Below, one piece after another: positions 9,067 to 18,117 of a DNA stretch of 64,000 nt (position 1 is the first letter of the stretch; each line of letters opens with the position of its first letter). The notes under the pieces were generated by a model. It did not search any database. It saw only the letters and a list, made by a program, of their open reading frames with translations, and was not told the origin of the DNA. The position numbers were made by a program, and so were the translations under genes. The DNA is from Dokdonella sp041395345 (GTDB lineage Bacteria; Pseudomonadota; Gammaproteobacteria; Xanthomonadales; Rhodanobacteraceae). The DNA is taken from NCBI RefSeq assembly GCF_041395345.1, contig NZ_JAWLAR010000004.1, positions 186,001-250,000 on the forward strand. The letters are read 5' to 3'.

Positions 9067-10650
9067 TCAGGAATCTGCCGAACCGGCTTCGCTATCCACA
9101 AGCGGCTTCCCTTCCGCTTCAGCCTGCAAGGCGCTGCGTCGGATCTTGCCGGTGACGGTCCTGGGCAGGGCATCACGAAATTCGACCAGCCTCGGCACCA
9201 TGAAATCCTCGAGATGGGCCAGGCAGTGCGCCACCACGTCGCGCGCGCTGACGGCAACTTCCGGATCCAGCGCGACAATCGCCTTCAGGGCCATGCCGAG
9301 GATCTCGTCGGGCACGCCAACCACGGCCGCTTCGCGGATACCGGGCATCGCATAGAGCACGTTCTCGACTTCCTTCGGACTGATCTTCTCGCCACGCGAC
9401 TTGATGATGTCGTCCTTGCGTCCGACGAAATAGCAGTAGCCCTCCTCGTCCATGCGAAAAAGATCGCCGGTGTGAAGGACCTTCTCCCAGGGGTTGCGTC
9501 CAATGCGCAACGCCCTTGCGGTGGCTTCCTCGTTACGCCAGTAGCCCTGCATGACGTGGCCGCCGCGCACGACGAGCTCGCCGATCGTGTTCGGCGCCAC
9601 CGGCTTTCCGTGCTCGTCGGCAACCCAGACCTCGGTGCCCGGTATGGCGATGCCGACGCTGTCGGGCCGCGACGCCAGTTGCTCTGGCGGCAGCCAGGTG
9701 CAGCGCTTGGACTCGGTCATGCCATACATCGAATAGATGCGCGCCTGCGGAAACAGCGCCTGCAACTTCAGAATGTGCGCGGGCGGCAGTGCGGCTGCGG
9801 TGTTGGTCAGGAAGCGCACGCTCTGTGCCCATTCGGGCTTGAAGTTGCGCAACTGCACGATCAGCGCGGCCATGGTCGGTACCAGCGGAAAGCCGGTGAC
9901 GTTTTCGCTGGCGAGCAGAGGCAGGATTTTCTGCGGGAACGCGAACGACCGCTCGAGAACCAGAGTGGCGCCGGTCAGCACGCACATCAGCCACTGATAG
10001 AGGCCGTAGTCGAACGACAGCGGCAGCACGCTGAGAATCACGTCGTCGGCACGCATCTGCAGATAGCCGGATACAGATGTCGCCGCAAACAACACGTTGC
10101 GGTGGGTCATCATCACGCCTTTCGGATGCCCCGTGGATCCGGAGGTGTAGACCAGCATCGCCAGGTCGATGTCGATACCTCGTGGCGTGTCCGACAACAG
10201 CGCTGGGGCTGCCGCCATGAACTCCGGCCAGGCCAGCGACCCGGCATCGGATTCGCCACCCACGACAATGATCCGGCGCAGGCTGGGCACTTCCGCGGCA
10301 GCGTGGCGGGCTACCGGCAACAGCGAAGCCTGAGTCACCAGGATCGTGGCTTCGCAGTCGTTCAGCAGCCAGGCGAGTTTTTCCGCCTTGGTGCCAGGAT
10401 TGATGACGCTGAAGACGCCACCGGCGCGCAGCGTGCCGAGGATTCCAACCGCGTTTTCGAGCCCGTTGTCGAGAAACAGGATGCAGCGCTGTCCGCGCTC
10501 GAAACCCTGGCTCAGAACCAGGCCGGCCGCAAAGCGCTCTACCTGGTCGTGCAACTCGGCGTAGGTCGTGCGCCGGCCCTGGCTGACCAGCGCAATCTTG
10601 CCGGGATCGCGTTCGGCGCTGCGCCGCAGGCACGCCTCGAAGCGGATCAT
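9067..10650 (-). CDS. AMP-forming acyl-CoA ligase, exosortase-A-system type (ANL copy 2)
   Basis: A 527-residue ANL-superfamily enzyme. Motif A3 YTSGSTGHPKGVM is near residue 170, YGMTE near 310, and the catalytic lysine sits in PRTVTGKIRR near residue 505. It fits the group named acyl-CoA ligase (AMP-forming), exosortase A system-associated. It overlaps the upstream ACP gene by 4 nt (ATGA), so loading of that ACP is the natural inference. It is a diverged paralogue of the ligase at 496-2028; the two probably activate different acids. Confidence 0.87.
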   Translation of the reverse strand: MIRFEACLRRSAERDPGKIALVSQGRRTTYAELHDQVERFAAGLVLSQGFERGQRCILFLDNGLENAVGILGTLRAGGVFSVINPGTKAEKLAWLLNDCEATILVTQASLLPVARHAAAEVPSLRRIIVVGGESDAGSLAWPEFMAAAPALLSDTPRGIDIDLAMLVYTSGSTGHPKGVMMTHRNVLFAATSVSGYLQMRADDVILSVLPLSFDYGLYQWLMCVLTGATLVLERSFAFPQKILPLLASENVTGFPLVPTMAALIVQLRNFKPEWAQSVRFLTNTAAALPPAHILKLQALFPQARIYSMYGMTESKRCTWLPPEQLASRPDSVGIAIPGTEVWVADEHGKPVAPNTIGELVVRGGHVMQGYWRNEEATARALRIGRNPWEKVLHTGDLFRMDEEGYCYFVGRKDDIIKSRGEKISPKEVENVLYAMPGIREAAVVGVPDEILGMALKAIVALDPEVAVSARDVVAHCLAHLEDFMVPRLVEFRDALPRTVTGKIRRSALQAEAEGKPLVDSEAGSADS

Positions 10651-10910
10651 CCGACCAGGCCGGCCTCGGCGCGCTTGCGTTCGACGAAGCGCACCAGCGG
10701 CCCGATGCCGTCGATATTCTCGGGGATCACATCGTCGTCATCGACAAAGATGTCGAACTCGCGCTCGAGCCAGTTCATCAGTCCGAGCACCCCTATGGAA
10801 TCGAGAATTCCGGCATCGAACAGGCTCTCCTCCGCGGCCAGCTCGGATTCCAGCGCAACCGGAAACGTCTCGTTGATGAAGTCGCGCAAGCGCTTTTCTG
10901 TTGAATCCAT
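10647..10910 (-). CDS. Acyl carrier protein, copy 2
   Basis: An 87-residue carrier protein with the phosphopantetheine serine in AGILDSIGV (about residue 50). Its ATG at 10910 follows a non-homologous upstream stretch, and its stop overlaps the ligase start by 4 nt, implying translational coupling. It shares the layout of the first ACP, including the acidic IP-(A/E)-NxDxI stretch near the end. It is the partner of the ligase at 9067-10650. Confidence 0.87.
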   Translation of the reverse strand: MDSTEKRLRDFINETFPVALESELAAEESLFDAGILDSIGVLGLMNWLEREFDIFVDDDDVIPENIDGIGPLVRFVERKRAEAGLVG

Positions 10911-11171
10911 ATCCACTTGGCTACCCGTGGCCCGCCGAGGTTGACTGCGCAATGCCGCGCTTCGAGCGCGAAAGTGTGCCAGAACCGGGCCTGGGAGTCT
11001 GCGCGCACGCCCTTTCCGCCCACCTGACCGCCGGCCGGGCAGGCGCCGCAGGACCGTCTGCCCATGGCCGCGCGGCGGGCCGCAAAGTCCGGGTTGCCTG
11101 TGACCCCATTCACTGTATGGCCGGCCGCAGCCGGGGCACACTGGTCATTCAGACGGAACGGGGACAGGGGC

Positions 11172-13400
11172 ATGACGGGAGTTGCACGCAATCGGCTGTG
11201 CCGGCATACGGCATCGGCACAGACAATCCGGGGGCTGACCCTCCTTCTCGGCGTGGTTCTGGGGTCGCTCTGCGCCCGCCCGGCCCTGGCCGCCCCCAAT
11301 CTGCAGAACCCGATCCTGTTCGTCACCCAGGTCCCGGTACCGCAGGATTTCGCCACCATTGGCTCGGTATTCGCCAACCACATGGCCGACATGCAAAGTG
11401 CGGCTCGTGGTGGCGACCTCTGGATCCGCTATCCGAACGGCACCCTGCGCAATCTCACCGCCGAGGCCGGTTATGGAACCAGCGGCCTGCAAGGCGCCAA
11501 TGCGATTGCAGTTCGCGATCCCGCAATTCACTTCAGCGGCAACAAGGCGCTCTTCAGCATGGTCGTGGGCGCGCCGACCGAGCAATACCAATGGATCACG
11601 CGCTACTGGCAGCTCTACGAAATCACCGGATTCGGCAACGGGCAAACCGTCAGCATCACGCGCGTCGCCGGCCAGCCCGAGGACACCAACAATGTCGAGC
11701 CGGCCTATGCCTCGGATGGCAGCATCATTTTCGTCAGCGACCGCCCGCGCAATGGCGAGCGTCACCTCTATCCGCAACTGGACGAGTACGAATCGACACC
11801 GACTCCCAGCGGCCTCTGGAAACTCGATCCGGCCACCGGCAGCCTGAGCCTGCTGCAGCACGCGCCCTCGGGCTCGTTCCGCCCCTTCGTCGACAGCTTC
11901 GGACGCATCATCTTCACGCGCTGGGACCACATGCAGCGCGATCAGCAAGCCGACGCCGGCAACAACGGCGCCTTCAACTGGGAATCAGAGTCAGCGAGTG
12001 CGGCGATCCTGCCACCGACCGAAGTGTTTCCGGAACCGCGCACCGACACCGCCACTACCTACGGCTTTCGCATCAACCATTTCTTCCCCTGGCAGCTCAA
12101 CCAGGATGGCAGCGCGGAGGAAACGCTGAACCATGTCGGCCGGCATGAACTGTTCAGCTACTTCAATCAGAGCCTGCGCAACGATCCGAACCTTGTCGAA
12201 TACATCTATGGCGCGGCGCCGCCTCGCAACAACACCAACTCGGTCGAGAACTGGCTGCAGATGGCCGAGGATCCGACCACGCCCGGACGCTACTTCGCGA
12301 TCGACGCCCCCGAGTTCTACACGCATGCGTCGGGCCAGATCATTTCCATCGATGGCTCGCCGACGACCAATCCCGATGCGATGCTGGTCCGCTACCACAC
12401 ACCGCGCAGCACGCGTGAATTCCATGCCGGTACACCGCCCGCGGATTTCACCGGGCACTACCGCAACCCCCTGCCGCTGGCGGACGGACAAGTGCTGGCC
12501 GCATGGGTGGCGGAACCCCGAGAGGCGGCCAATGACGGGACACGACCGAACCCGAATCCGCGCTACAAGTTCCGCCTGCACAGCCTGATCGCCGACGGCG
12601 CCTACCTGCGTGCCGACCCGAATGGCGCACTGACAGGCGGCATCAGCAAATCCGTATCCTGGTGGGATCCCGACGTGCTGGTCAGCTACAACGGGCCGTT
12701 GTGGGAGCTCTCTCCCGTCGAAGTGCGCAGCAGGCCGGTACCGCCCGACACCGTCGATCCGCCCCTGCAGTCGCCGGAGGCCCAGGCCTTCAGCGCGGCC
12801 GAGGTCGACTATCAGGCATTCAGCAGCTTCCTGGCCCAGCGCGGACTGGGCGTCCTGGTCAGTCGCAACGTGACCACGCGCGACCGCGCCGACCGCCAGC
12901 AGCCGTTCAACCTGCGCGTCCCGGGCGGCGTGCAGTCGGTGGCCAATGCCGGAATTCTCTACGACATCACCCACATGCAGTTCCTGCAAGGTGATCAGAT
13001 TCGCGGCCTCAACGGCAGCGCACAATCAAGCAACGGACGCCGCGTGCTGGCCCAGCCACTGCACGAGGCGGCGGCTCTGCAGTTCATGCCGCCCGCAGAA
13101 CCCGGTGCGCCAGCCGGCTCGGTGCGCATCGCCAGCGATGGATCCGTCGCCGCGATCGTGCCGGCACAACGCGCGCTGGCCTGGCAATCCACATCGGAAG
13201 ACGGTACTCCGGTCGTACGCGAGCGCTACTGGATATCGGTCAAACCTGGCGAAGTGCGCTCGTGCGCTGGCTGTCACGGGGTGAACACGCTCGACCAGAC
13301 CGGACAACCCCCAGCCACAAACATGCCGCTGGCACTGCGCGATCTGCTGATTCACTGGCGGCTGCACGCCGACTCGATCTTCGCCAACGATTTCGATTGA
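11172..13400 (+). CDS. Secreted hydrazine-synthase-alpha-like protein with one CxxCH and FANDFD tail
   Basis: A 742-residue exported protein. The signal peptide spans about residues 1-41, ending ALA-APN. The PILFVTQVPVPQDF stretch and the following propeller-like region (ASDGSIIFVSDRP, FGRIIFTRWDHM) resemble the alpha-subunit/HzsA-like family of c-type cytochrome proteins found in many non-anammox bacteria. A single haem motif, CAGCHG, lies near residues 698-703. It ends HADSIFANDFD, the same tail as two other secreted proteins here. An oxidoreductase role is likely; hydrazine synthesis is not implied. The ATG at 11172 was chosen for the signal peptide. Confidence 0.75.
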   Translation: MTGVARNRLCRHTASAQTIRGLTLLLGVVLGSLCARPALAAPNLQNPILFVTQVPVPQDFATIGSVFANHMADMQSAARGGDLWIRYPNGTLRNLTAEAGYGTSGLQGANAIAVRDPAIHFSGNKALFSMVVGAPTEQYQWITRYWQLYEITGFGNGQTVSITRVAGQPEDTNNVEPAYASDGSIIFVSDRPRNGERHLYPQLDEYESTPTPSGLWKLDPATGSLSLLQHAPSGSFRPFVDSFGRIIFTRWDHMQRDQQADAGNNGAFNWESESASAAILPPTEVFPEPRTDTATTYGFRINHFFPWQLNQDGSAEETLNHVGRHELFSYFNQSLRNDPNLVEYIYGAAPPRNNTNSVENWLQMAEDPTTPGRYFAIDAPEFYTHASGQIISIDGSPTTNPDAMLVRYHTPRSTREFHAGTPPADFTGHYRNPLPLADGQVLAAWVAEPREAANDGTRPNPNPRYKFRLHSLIADGAYLRADPNGALTGGISKSVSWWDPDVLVSYNGPLWELSPVEVRSRPVPPDTVDPPLQSPEAQAFSAAEVDYQAFSSFLAQRGLGVLVSRNVTTRDRADRQQPFNLRVPGGVQSVANAGILYDITHMQFLQGDQIRGLNGSAQSSNGRRVLAQPLHEAAALQFMPPAEPGAPAGSVRIASDGSVAAIVPAQRALAWQSTSEDGTPVVRERYWISVKPGEVRSCAGCHGVNTLDQTGQPPATNMPLALRDLLIHWRLHADSIFANDFD

Positions 13401-13449
13401 GCGCAACAATCAGGTCGACTGCCAAAACCCGCGCGGGAAAAAATCTACT

Positions 13450-14347
13450 GCAGGAGCCAGCTTCAGCTGCGATGCCTTTTTCGACGATCCATTCAAGAGC
13501 ATCGCGGGTGAAGCGCGCTCCTACGGTGAAGCATCGCGAATTGCGGACGATGGGCTTGCACCTTGGCGAGGCCAATAATTCGTCAATCGGTGCTCCGACC
13601 GTCGCGGAGCTGGCGAAGGATGGCTGCGGACTTCCGTCACCTCTCGCGTTCCCCACGACTGCTTCTGTAGGAGGCGCGCAAGCGGCGATGCCTTTCCAAC
13701 GGTCCGGCCAAGAGCATCGCCGCTGACGCGCCTCCTACGGGGAACACGGCAAACGACCGACCCAGGGCTTGCTCCTCGGCAAGGCCGATGAAGCGCCAAT
13801 CGCTGCTCCAAGCGTCCCGGAACTGGTCTGGGACAGGCGCTGAGCGGAAACAAGTTCCGTCGTAGGAGCCAGCTTTAGCTGCGATGCTTTGTCGACGATC
13901 CATTCAAGAGCATCGCGGCTGAAGCGCGCTCCTACGGTGAAGCATCGCGAATTGCGGACGATGGGCCTGCGCCTTGGCAAGGTCGATGAAGCGCCAATCG
14001 TTGCTCCAAGCGTCACGGAACTCGTCTGGGACCAGCGCTGAGCGGAAACAATTTCCGTCGTAGGAGCCAGCTTTAGCTGCGATGCTTTTTCGACGATCCA
14101 GCCAGGAGCATCGCCGCTGAAGCTCGCTCCTACGGCGAAGCATCGCGAATTGCGGACGATGGGCTTGCACCTCGGCAAGGCCGATGATTCGTCAATCGTT
14201 GCTCCTGCCGTCGCGGAACTGGCGAAGGATGGCTGCGGACTTGCGTCACCTCTCGCGTTCCCCACGACTGCTTCTGTAGGAGGCGCGCAAGCGGCGATGC
14301 CTTTCCAACGGTCCGGCCTGAAGCATCGCCGCTGACGCGCCTCCTAC
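13450..14347. repeat. Five-unit hairpin array with A-B-B-A spacers (fills 13401-14501)
   Basis: Five GTAGGAG...CTCCTAC hairpins of about 72-75 nt start at 13450, 13667, 13862, 14060 and 14276. The spacers between them are themselves repeated. Spacers 1 and 4 (about 142 nt) are nearly identical to each other, and spacers 2 and 3 (about 123 nt) are nearly identical. Hairpins 1, 3 and 4 share one sequence type, hairpins 2 and 5 another (GCGCGCAAGCGGCGATG). No coding signal was found in the 1.1 kb between 13401 and 14501. The array lies between the end of the haem protein gene and the end of the sugar transferase gene, which converge. Confidence 0.85.
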
Positions 14348-14501
14348 GGGAGATCACTGCATACGACCGGCCCAGGGGTTTGGACAGAAGCCAAGGACAG
14401 GCACCCATTCTGTGCCATTCGGCTCAGAGCCTGCTCCGGATACCGATCAGGGCTCGAACGATCACGCTCATCAAAGCTTGCTTCGGCGCCGAGCTAGAAC
14501 C

Positions 14502-15902
14502 TCAGCGCGCGCCACGCCGGAACAGGATCACCTCGAAGGTCTGGATCAGGATGATCAGATCCAGGGTGAAGTTGTGGTTCTTCACGTAGAAGAGGTCGTA
14601 CTTGAGCTTCTCGGCGGCGTCTTTCTCGTCAGCACCGTAGGGATAGTTCAACTGCGCCCAACCGGCAAGACCAGGCTTCACGCAGTGGCGCAAATCGTAA
14701 TACTGGATCTTCTTCTCCAGCTCTTCGACGAACTGCGGACGTTCGGGTCGAGGTCCGATCAGACTCATGTCGCCGCGCAATACGTTCCACAACTGCGGCA
14801 GCTCGTCGATGCGAACCTTGCGGATGAAGCGGCCTGTGCGGGTAACGCGGTCGTCCTCCTTGCTAGCCCAGCGCGCGACGCCATCCTTTTCGGCATCGGT
14901 ACGCATGCTGCGAAACTTGATCAGCTGGAAGGTCTTGCCGCGCTCGCCAACCCGCTCCTGGCGGTACAGGATCGGCGCACCGGGCCCTGATTCGATCCAG
15001 ATTGCCAGTGCGGCCAGCAACATCAGCGGCCAGACAAACACGAGCATCAGCAAGGTCGAACTGACATCGAAAATCCGCTTGCTCATCCTGCGCAGCGGCG
15101 TCGCATCGAAGCCGTTCGAGAATATGAGCCAGGACGGATCGATCAGGCTCAGTTTGACCTTGCCCTGCTCGCGCTCGAAGAACGTGATCAGGTTCGTGAT
15201 GATGATGCCGTCCTGCTTGCAGGCCAGAAGATCCGGCATCGGCAACTGGCCGCGGCGATCCTCGGTCGCGATAACGACTTCATTGATCTGCAACCGTTGC
15301 GCGATTGAATAAAGGGATTCCGACGCGTCCAGTTGCAACTCTTCCGGCACCGACGCCGTCTCGCCTTCGACCGGCAAGTAGCCCACAACAACGAAGCCGC
15401 GGCGATCAACACGTCGGCGCATCCGGTGCACGATCTTTCCGGCCCTCCTGCCGGCACCAAGAACCAGCACGCGGCGCTTGAGTGCGTTGACATCGACCAG
15501 GCGCAGGAATATGTGGCGACCCACCGCGATGACCGGAAAACTGATCAGCAAGGCAACGGCAATGACACCGCGACCAATGAAGATCTGCGGAACCAGATAG
15601 AAGACGAACGTGACCGCGATGCTGCCCATGACGAAACCGATCGCCTGGCGTGCAAGCAGGCCAAGCCAGTTGTCGCGCAGTGAGCGCTGATACAGGCCGA
15701 TCGCGGCCATCGAGGTCACCATCACTACCCCGAAAACCACAGCCCGCAGTTCGAAGGACGTCGAGAAGACCTCGAGATAGTCCGGTTCGGACCAGAACCG
15801 GATGTACATTGCAGCCACCAGAGATCCGACGAACGCACACAGTTCGGCGAACGCCAGCAACAAGAGCCAGCGTGTACCCTGCTGACGCAGAAAATGAAAC
15901 AT
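14502..15902 (-). CDS. Undecaprenyl-phosphate sugar-phosphate transferase (EpsB/PEP-CTERM-system type)
   Basis: A 466-residue polyprenyl glycosylphosphotransferase that starts exopolysaccharide repeat units by moving a sugar phosphate to undecaprenyl phosphate at the inner membrane. The N-terminus MFHFLRQQGTRW leads into four to five membrane spans, followed by a Rossmann-like middle domain (LVLGAGRRAGKIV). The catalytic C-terminal domain shows KRIFDV, YRQERVG, KFRSMR, RIDELPQLWNVL, GDMSLIGPRPERP and KPGLAGWAQ. The start at 15902 is preceded by GGGGGATGGG. It fits the sugar transferase group associated with PEP-CTERM/exosortase loci. Confidence 0.9.
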   Translation of the reverse strand: MFHFLRQQGTRWLLLLAFAELCAFVGSLVAAMYIRFWSEPDYLEVFSTSFELRAVVFGVVMVTSMAAIGLYQRSLRDNWLGLLARQAIGFVMGSIAVTFVFYLVPQIFIGRGVIAVALLISFPVIAVGRHIFLRLVDVNALKRRVLVLGAGRRAGKIVHRMRRRVDRRGFVVVGYLPVEGETASVPEELQLDASESLYSIAQRLQINEVVIATEDRRGQLPMPDLLACKQDGIIITNLITFFEREQGKVKLSLIDPSWLIFSNGFDATPLRRMSKRIFDVSSTLLMLVFVWPLMLLAALAIWIESGPGAPILYRQERVGERGKTFQLIKFRSMRTDAEKDGVARWASKEDDRVTRTGRFIRKVRIDELPQLWNVLRGDMSLIGPRPERPQFVEELEKKIQYYDLRHCVKPGLAGWAQLNYPYGADEKDAAEKLKYDLFYVKNHNFTLDLIILIQTFEVILFRRGAR

Positions 15903-16272
15903 CCCATCCCCCGGATTTGCTCGTGCGGTGCCAACTCCGTAACAGCCGCGACAAGTACCCCACTGATCAGATCGCCACACCGGTGCGAAAGTGCCAGCAC
16001 GTCGTTACCTGACTCACCCGGAAACGCGGAATGCCCGGGGTGCTCGAACATGCAAGGCGAACGCGGATACTAACGCGTCGGGAAGTTGCTTGCATACAGC
16101 GCGGCCGGCTGGCCGGCGCCAAAAGGGGCAGCCATGGGCGCCTTGCAACGCTGCGCCGGGACCAAACCCGGCTTGCCCTGCCCAGCAAGCCGGCAACCGT
16201 TTACTATTGGCATTCCCCGAGAGGGTCACGCGCTTGCGTTGCGCCCTCCCGAAACCGACCCTGGAATGCCTC
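15903..16272. other. 370-nt gap between divergent sugar transferase and glmS
   Basis: This gap separates two divergently transcribed genes and must hold both promoters, but I found no convincing -35/-10 pair. A TACTAT at about 16203 upstream of glmS has no well-spaced -35. No known glmS ribozyme or small-RNA site was recognised, and the short open frames here look like chance. Confidence 0.4.
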
Positions 16273-18105
16273 ATGTGTGGAATCGTGGCCGCAGCGGCCG
16301 AGCGTGATGTCGTACCCATCCTGATTTCCGGCCTGCGAGCCCTCGAATACCGGGGCTATGATTCTGCCGGCCTGTCCGTATACAGCGGCGACGCGTTGAG
16401 TCGCGCTCGTACGGTCGGCAAGGTGCGCGAACTGGAAGCACGTCTGACCAGCACACCCATTTCGGGCATGACAGGTATTGCGCACACGCGCTGGGCCACG
16501 CACGGCGTGCCCAATGAAGCCAACGCCCATCCTCACCTGTCGGTCGAATCGATCAGCGTCGTGCACAATGGCATCATCGAGAACCATGCGGCGTTGCGCG
16601 AAGAGCTGAAAGCCAACGGATACCGATTCGATTCGGACACCGATACGGAAGTCATCGCGCATCTCGTGCACCACTACTGCAAGCAGGGCATGTCCCTGCG
16701 CGCCGCTACGCAGACGGCCATAAAGCGACTCGAAGGTGCCTTCGCCATTGCCCTCATGAGCCGCGATGAACCCGGGCACGTCGTCGGTGCGCGCCGCGGC
16801 AGCCCGCTCGTCGTCGGCGTCGGAATCGGCGAGAATTTTCTCGGGTCCGATGTCCAGGCCCTGATCAAGGTCACCAGCCAGTTCAGCTATCTCGAGGAAG
16901 GCGACCTCGTCGAAATCACGCGCACTTCGATCGAGGTTTTTGACGCTGACGGCAACGCTGTCGAGCGTCGCGTACATACCAGCGAGCTGTCAGCGGATGC
17001 GGTGGAGCGCGGCGAATATCGCCACTACATGCTCAAGGAAATCTTCGAGCAGCCACGCGCGGTGGCCGATACGCTGGAAGGCCGGATCGCCAATGACCGT
17101 ATCATGCCGAACATCTTCGGGGTCAAGTCCGAGGAATTGCTCCAGCGCGTGCGTCACGTCCAGATCGTTGCCTGTGGCACGAGTTACCACGCCGGCATGG
17201 TTGCGCGCTATTGGCTGGAGGGCCTGGCCGGCATTCCGTGCAGCATCGAGGTGGCCAGCGAATACCGCTACCGCAAGGCCGTGGTGCCGGCGGACAGCCT
17301 GTTCCTCGCGATCTCCCAGTCAGGCGAAACGGCCGACACCCTCGCTGCCCTGCGTGAAGGCAGGCAACACGGCTATCTCGGATCCTTCGCCATCTGCAAC
17401 GTGCCGGAATCCAGCCTGGTGCGCGAGTCTGATCTGGTTCTGATGACGCGCGCCGGGCCGGAAATCGGGGTTGCCTCGACCAAGGCCTTCACGACCCAGC
17501 TCAGCGCGCTGGCTCTGCTCGTGCTCGAACTCGCGCGCATGAACGGGCTCGACGATGATCGCTATACGCGCCTGGTCAATGACCTCAGCACGCTGCCCAG
17601 GCGCATTGCCGATGCCCTCGAGCTGGCGCCCGAGATCGCCTTGCTGGCCGAACGCTTCGTGCACAAGCACCACGCCCTGTTTCTTGGCCGCGGGGTCAAC
17701 TTCCCGGTCGCCCTGGAAGGCGCACTCAAGCTCAAGGAGATTTCCTACATCCATGCCGAAGGCTATCCGGCCGGTGAGCTCAAGCATGGGCCGCTGGCCC
17801 TGGTCGACGAGGACATGCCGGTCATTGCGGTCGCACCGAACAACCAGTTGCTGGAAAAACTGAAATCAAACCTCGAAGAGGTCCGCGCCCGCGGTGGCGA
17901 ACTGTTCGTGATAGCCGATGAGGAAGTGCAGTTCGACGGCGATGGCGTGCGCGGAGCCCTGATCAAGGTCAACTCGGGTGGCAACCTCATCGCACCCGCC
18001 GTTTTCACGGTGCCGCTGCAATTGCTCGCTTACCACGTGGCTGTCCTGCGTGGCACCGACGTCGACCAGCCGCGCAATCTGGCCAAGTCGGTGACGGTCG
18101 AATAG
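16273..18105 (+). CDS. glmS: Glutamine--fructose-6-phosphate aminotransferase (isomerising)
   Basis: A 610-residue enzyme, matching the family length of about 609. It converts fructose 6-phosphate and glutamine to glucosamine 6-phosphate, the entry to UDP-GlcNAc for cell wall and amino-sugar polysaccharides. The N-terminal nucleophile cysteine follows the initiator Met (MCGIV). The glutaminase domain shows EYRGYDSAG and HTRWATHG. Two SIS sugar-isomerase domains follow, with CGTSYHAG, SQSGETADT and STKAFTTQ. The protein ends in the conserved LAKSVTVE. Its start at 16273 is fixed by the catalytic Cys. It stands beside the exopolysaccharide genes but is essential housekeeping. Confidence 0.97.
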   Translation: MCGIVAAAAERDVVPILISGLRALEYRGYDSAGLSVYSGDALSRARTVGKVRELEARLTSTPISGMTGIAHTRWATHGVPNEANAHPHLSVESISVVHNGIIENHAALREELKANGYRFDSDTDTEVIAHLVHHYCKQGMSLRAATQTAIKRLEGAFAIALMSRDEPGHVVGARRGSPLVVGVGIGENFLGSDVQALIKVTSQFSYLEEGDLVEITRTSIEVFDADGNAVERRVHTSELSADAVERGEYRHYMLKEIFEQPRAVADTLEGRIANDRIMPNIFGVKSEELLQRVRHVQIVACGTSYHAGMVARYWLEGLAGIPCSIEVASEYRYRKAVVPADSLFLAISQSGETADTLAALREGRQHGYLGSFAICNVPESSLVRESDLVLMTRAGPEIGVASTKAFTTQLSALALLVLELARMNGLDDDRYTRLVNDLSTLPRRIADALELAPEIALLAERFVHKHHALFLGRGVNFPVALEGALKLKEISYIHAEGYPAGELKHGPLALVDEDMPVIAVAPNNQLLEKLKSNLEEVRARGGELFVIADEEVQFDGDGVRGALIKVNSGGNLIAPAVFTVPLQLLAYHVAVLRGTDVDQPRNLAKSVTVE

Positions 18106-18117
18106 ACACGCACACAA

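Noticed and set aside
11172..13400. Evidence of anammox metabolism
   Set aside because: HzsA-like proteins occur in many unrelated bacteria, and no other hydrazine gene is seen.
13450..14347. Hairpin array as a CRISPR or integron cassette array
   Set aside because: The spacers are repeated rather than unique, units are about 200 nt, and no cas or integrase gene is near.
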